A stretch of 5,632 nucleotides of DNA from an uncultured Opitutia bacterium (GTDB lineage Bacteria; Verrucomicrobiota; Verrucomicrobiia; Opitutales; UBA953): assembly GCA_903882335.1 (NCBI GenBank), contig CAIRWP010000113.1, positions 1-5,632 of the forward strand, read 5' to 3'. Of the stretch, positions 5,584 to 5,632 are shown one piece after another; position 1 is the stretch's first letter; each line of letters starts with the position of its first letter. Made by a program: the position numbers and the translations under genes. The notes under the pieces are model-generated. The model worked only from the letters and a program-made list of their open reading frames with translations, was not told the origin of the DNA and did no database searches.

Positions 5584-5632
5584 ATGCCTAGAGCAACCAA
5601 TGGCCCGGCCACCAAGGCCCGAAAGAAGCGCG
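5584..5632 (+). CDS. rplT: 50S ribosomal protein L20, N-terminus only (runs off right edge)
   Basis: L20 is an early-assembling 23S rRNA-binding protein and, in several bacteria, the repressor of its own operon. Only 16 codons are visible: MPRATNGPATKARKKR. This fits the L20 N-terminus, which usually reads M-x-R-x-x-x-x-x-x-x-A-R-x-K/R-x. The location directly after rpmI on the same strand makes the assignment strong despite the short stretch. The ATG lacks a Shine-Dalgarno and follows the CCAAAA repeats. The RNA-binding body of the protein is outside the window. Confidence 0.92.
   Translation, partial: MPRATNGPATKARKKR

Overview
The window is a dense, GC-rich bacterial chromosomal segment carrying core translation genes and three envelope or stress genes. 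S1, IF-3, L35 and L20 are all clearly recognisable. The style of the S1 N-terminus (MEKLLAESNF start), the extended IF-3, the TIGR03790-family protein and the near absence of Shine-Dalgarno sequences together suggest a member of the Verrucomicrobiota, probably Opitutales/Opitutaceae. That placement is from memory of family sequences, not from a search.

Layout, read in the direction of transcription. On the minus strand, from right to left, are a PrxQ/BCP-type peroxiredoxin (5153-4677), infC for IF-3 (4581-3910), a secreted zinc N-acetylmuramoyl-L-alanine amidase (3906-2938), a secreted TIGR03790-family protein of unknown function (2887-1394), and rpsA for ribosomal protein S1 (from 1240, running off the left edge). 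On the plus strand, divergent from the peroxiredoxin, are rpmI for L35 (5308-5499) and the first codons of rplT for L20 (from 5584, running off the right edge). The genes fill almost everything. The only gaps over about 80 bases are 1241-1393 (rpsA leader), 4582-4676, 5154-5307 (divergent promoter region) and 5500-5583 (rpmI-rplT spacer).

How the genes relate. The usual infC-rpmI-rplT operon is broken here: infC lies on the opposite strand from rpmI-rplT, with a peroxiredoxin gene between them. infC and the amidase are separated by one codon (TAA-GCC-GTG), so they are very probably cotranscribed and translationally coupled. The TIGR03790 gene follows after 50 bases and is probably in the same transcript. 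The amidase and TIGR03790 proteins both carry N-terminal export signals, so they would act outside the cytoplasm, although their genes sit between IF-3 and S1.

I found no mobile element, CRISPR array, tRNA or rRNA. The long plus-strand open frames opposite rpsA, infC/amidase and the peroxiredoxin are mirror images of biased codon use, not genes. No clearly new system is visible. The most interesting lead is the secreted amidase/TIGR03790 pair. Next come the split IF-3 operon, a peroxiredoxin with an altered active-site motif, and A/C-rich leaders in front of ribosomal protein genes.
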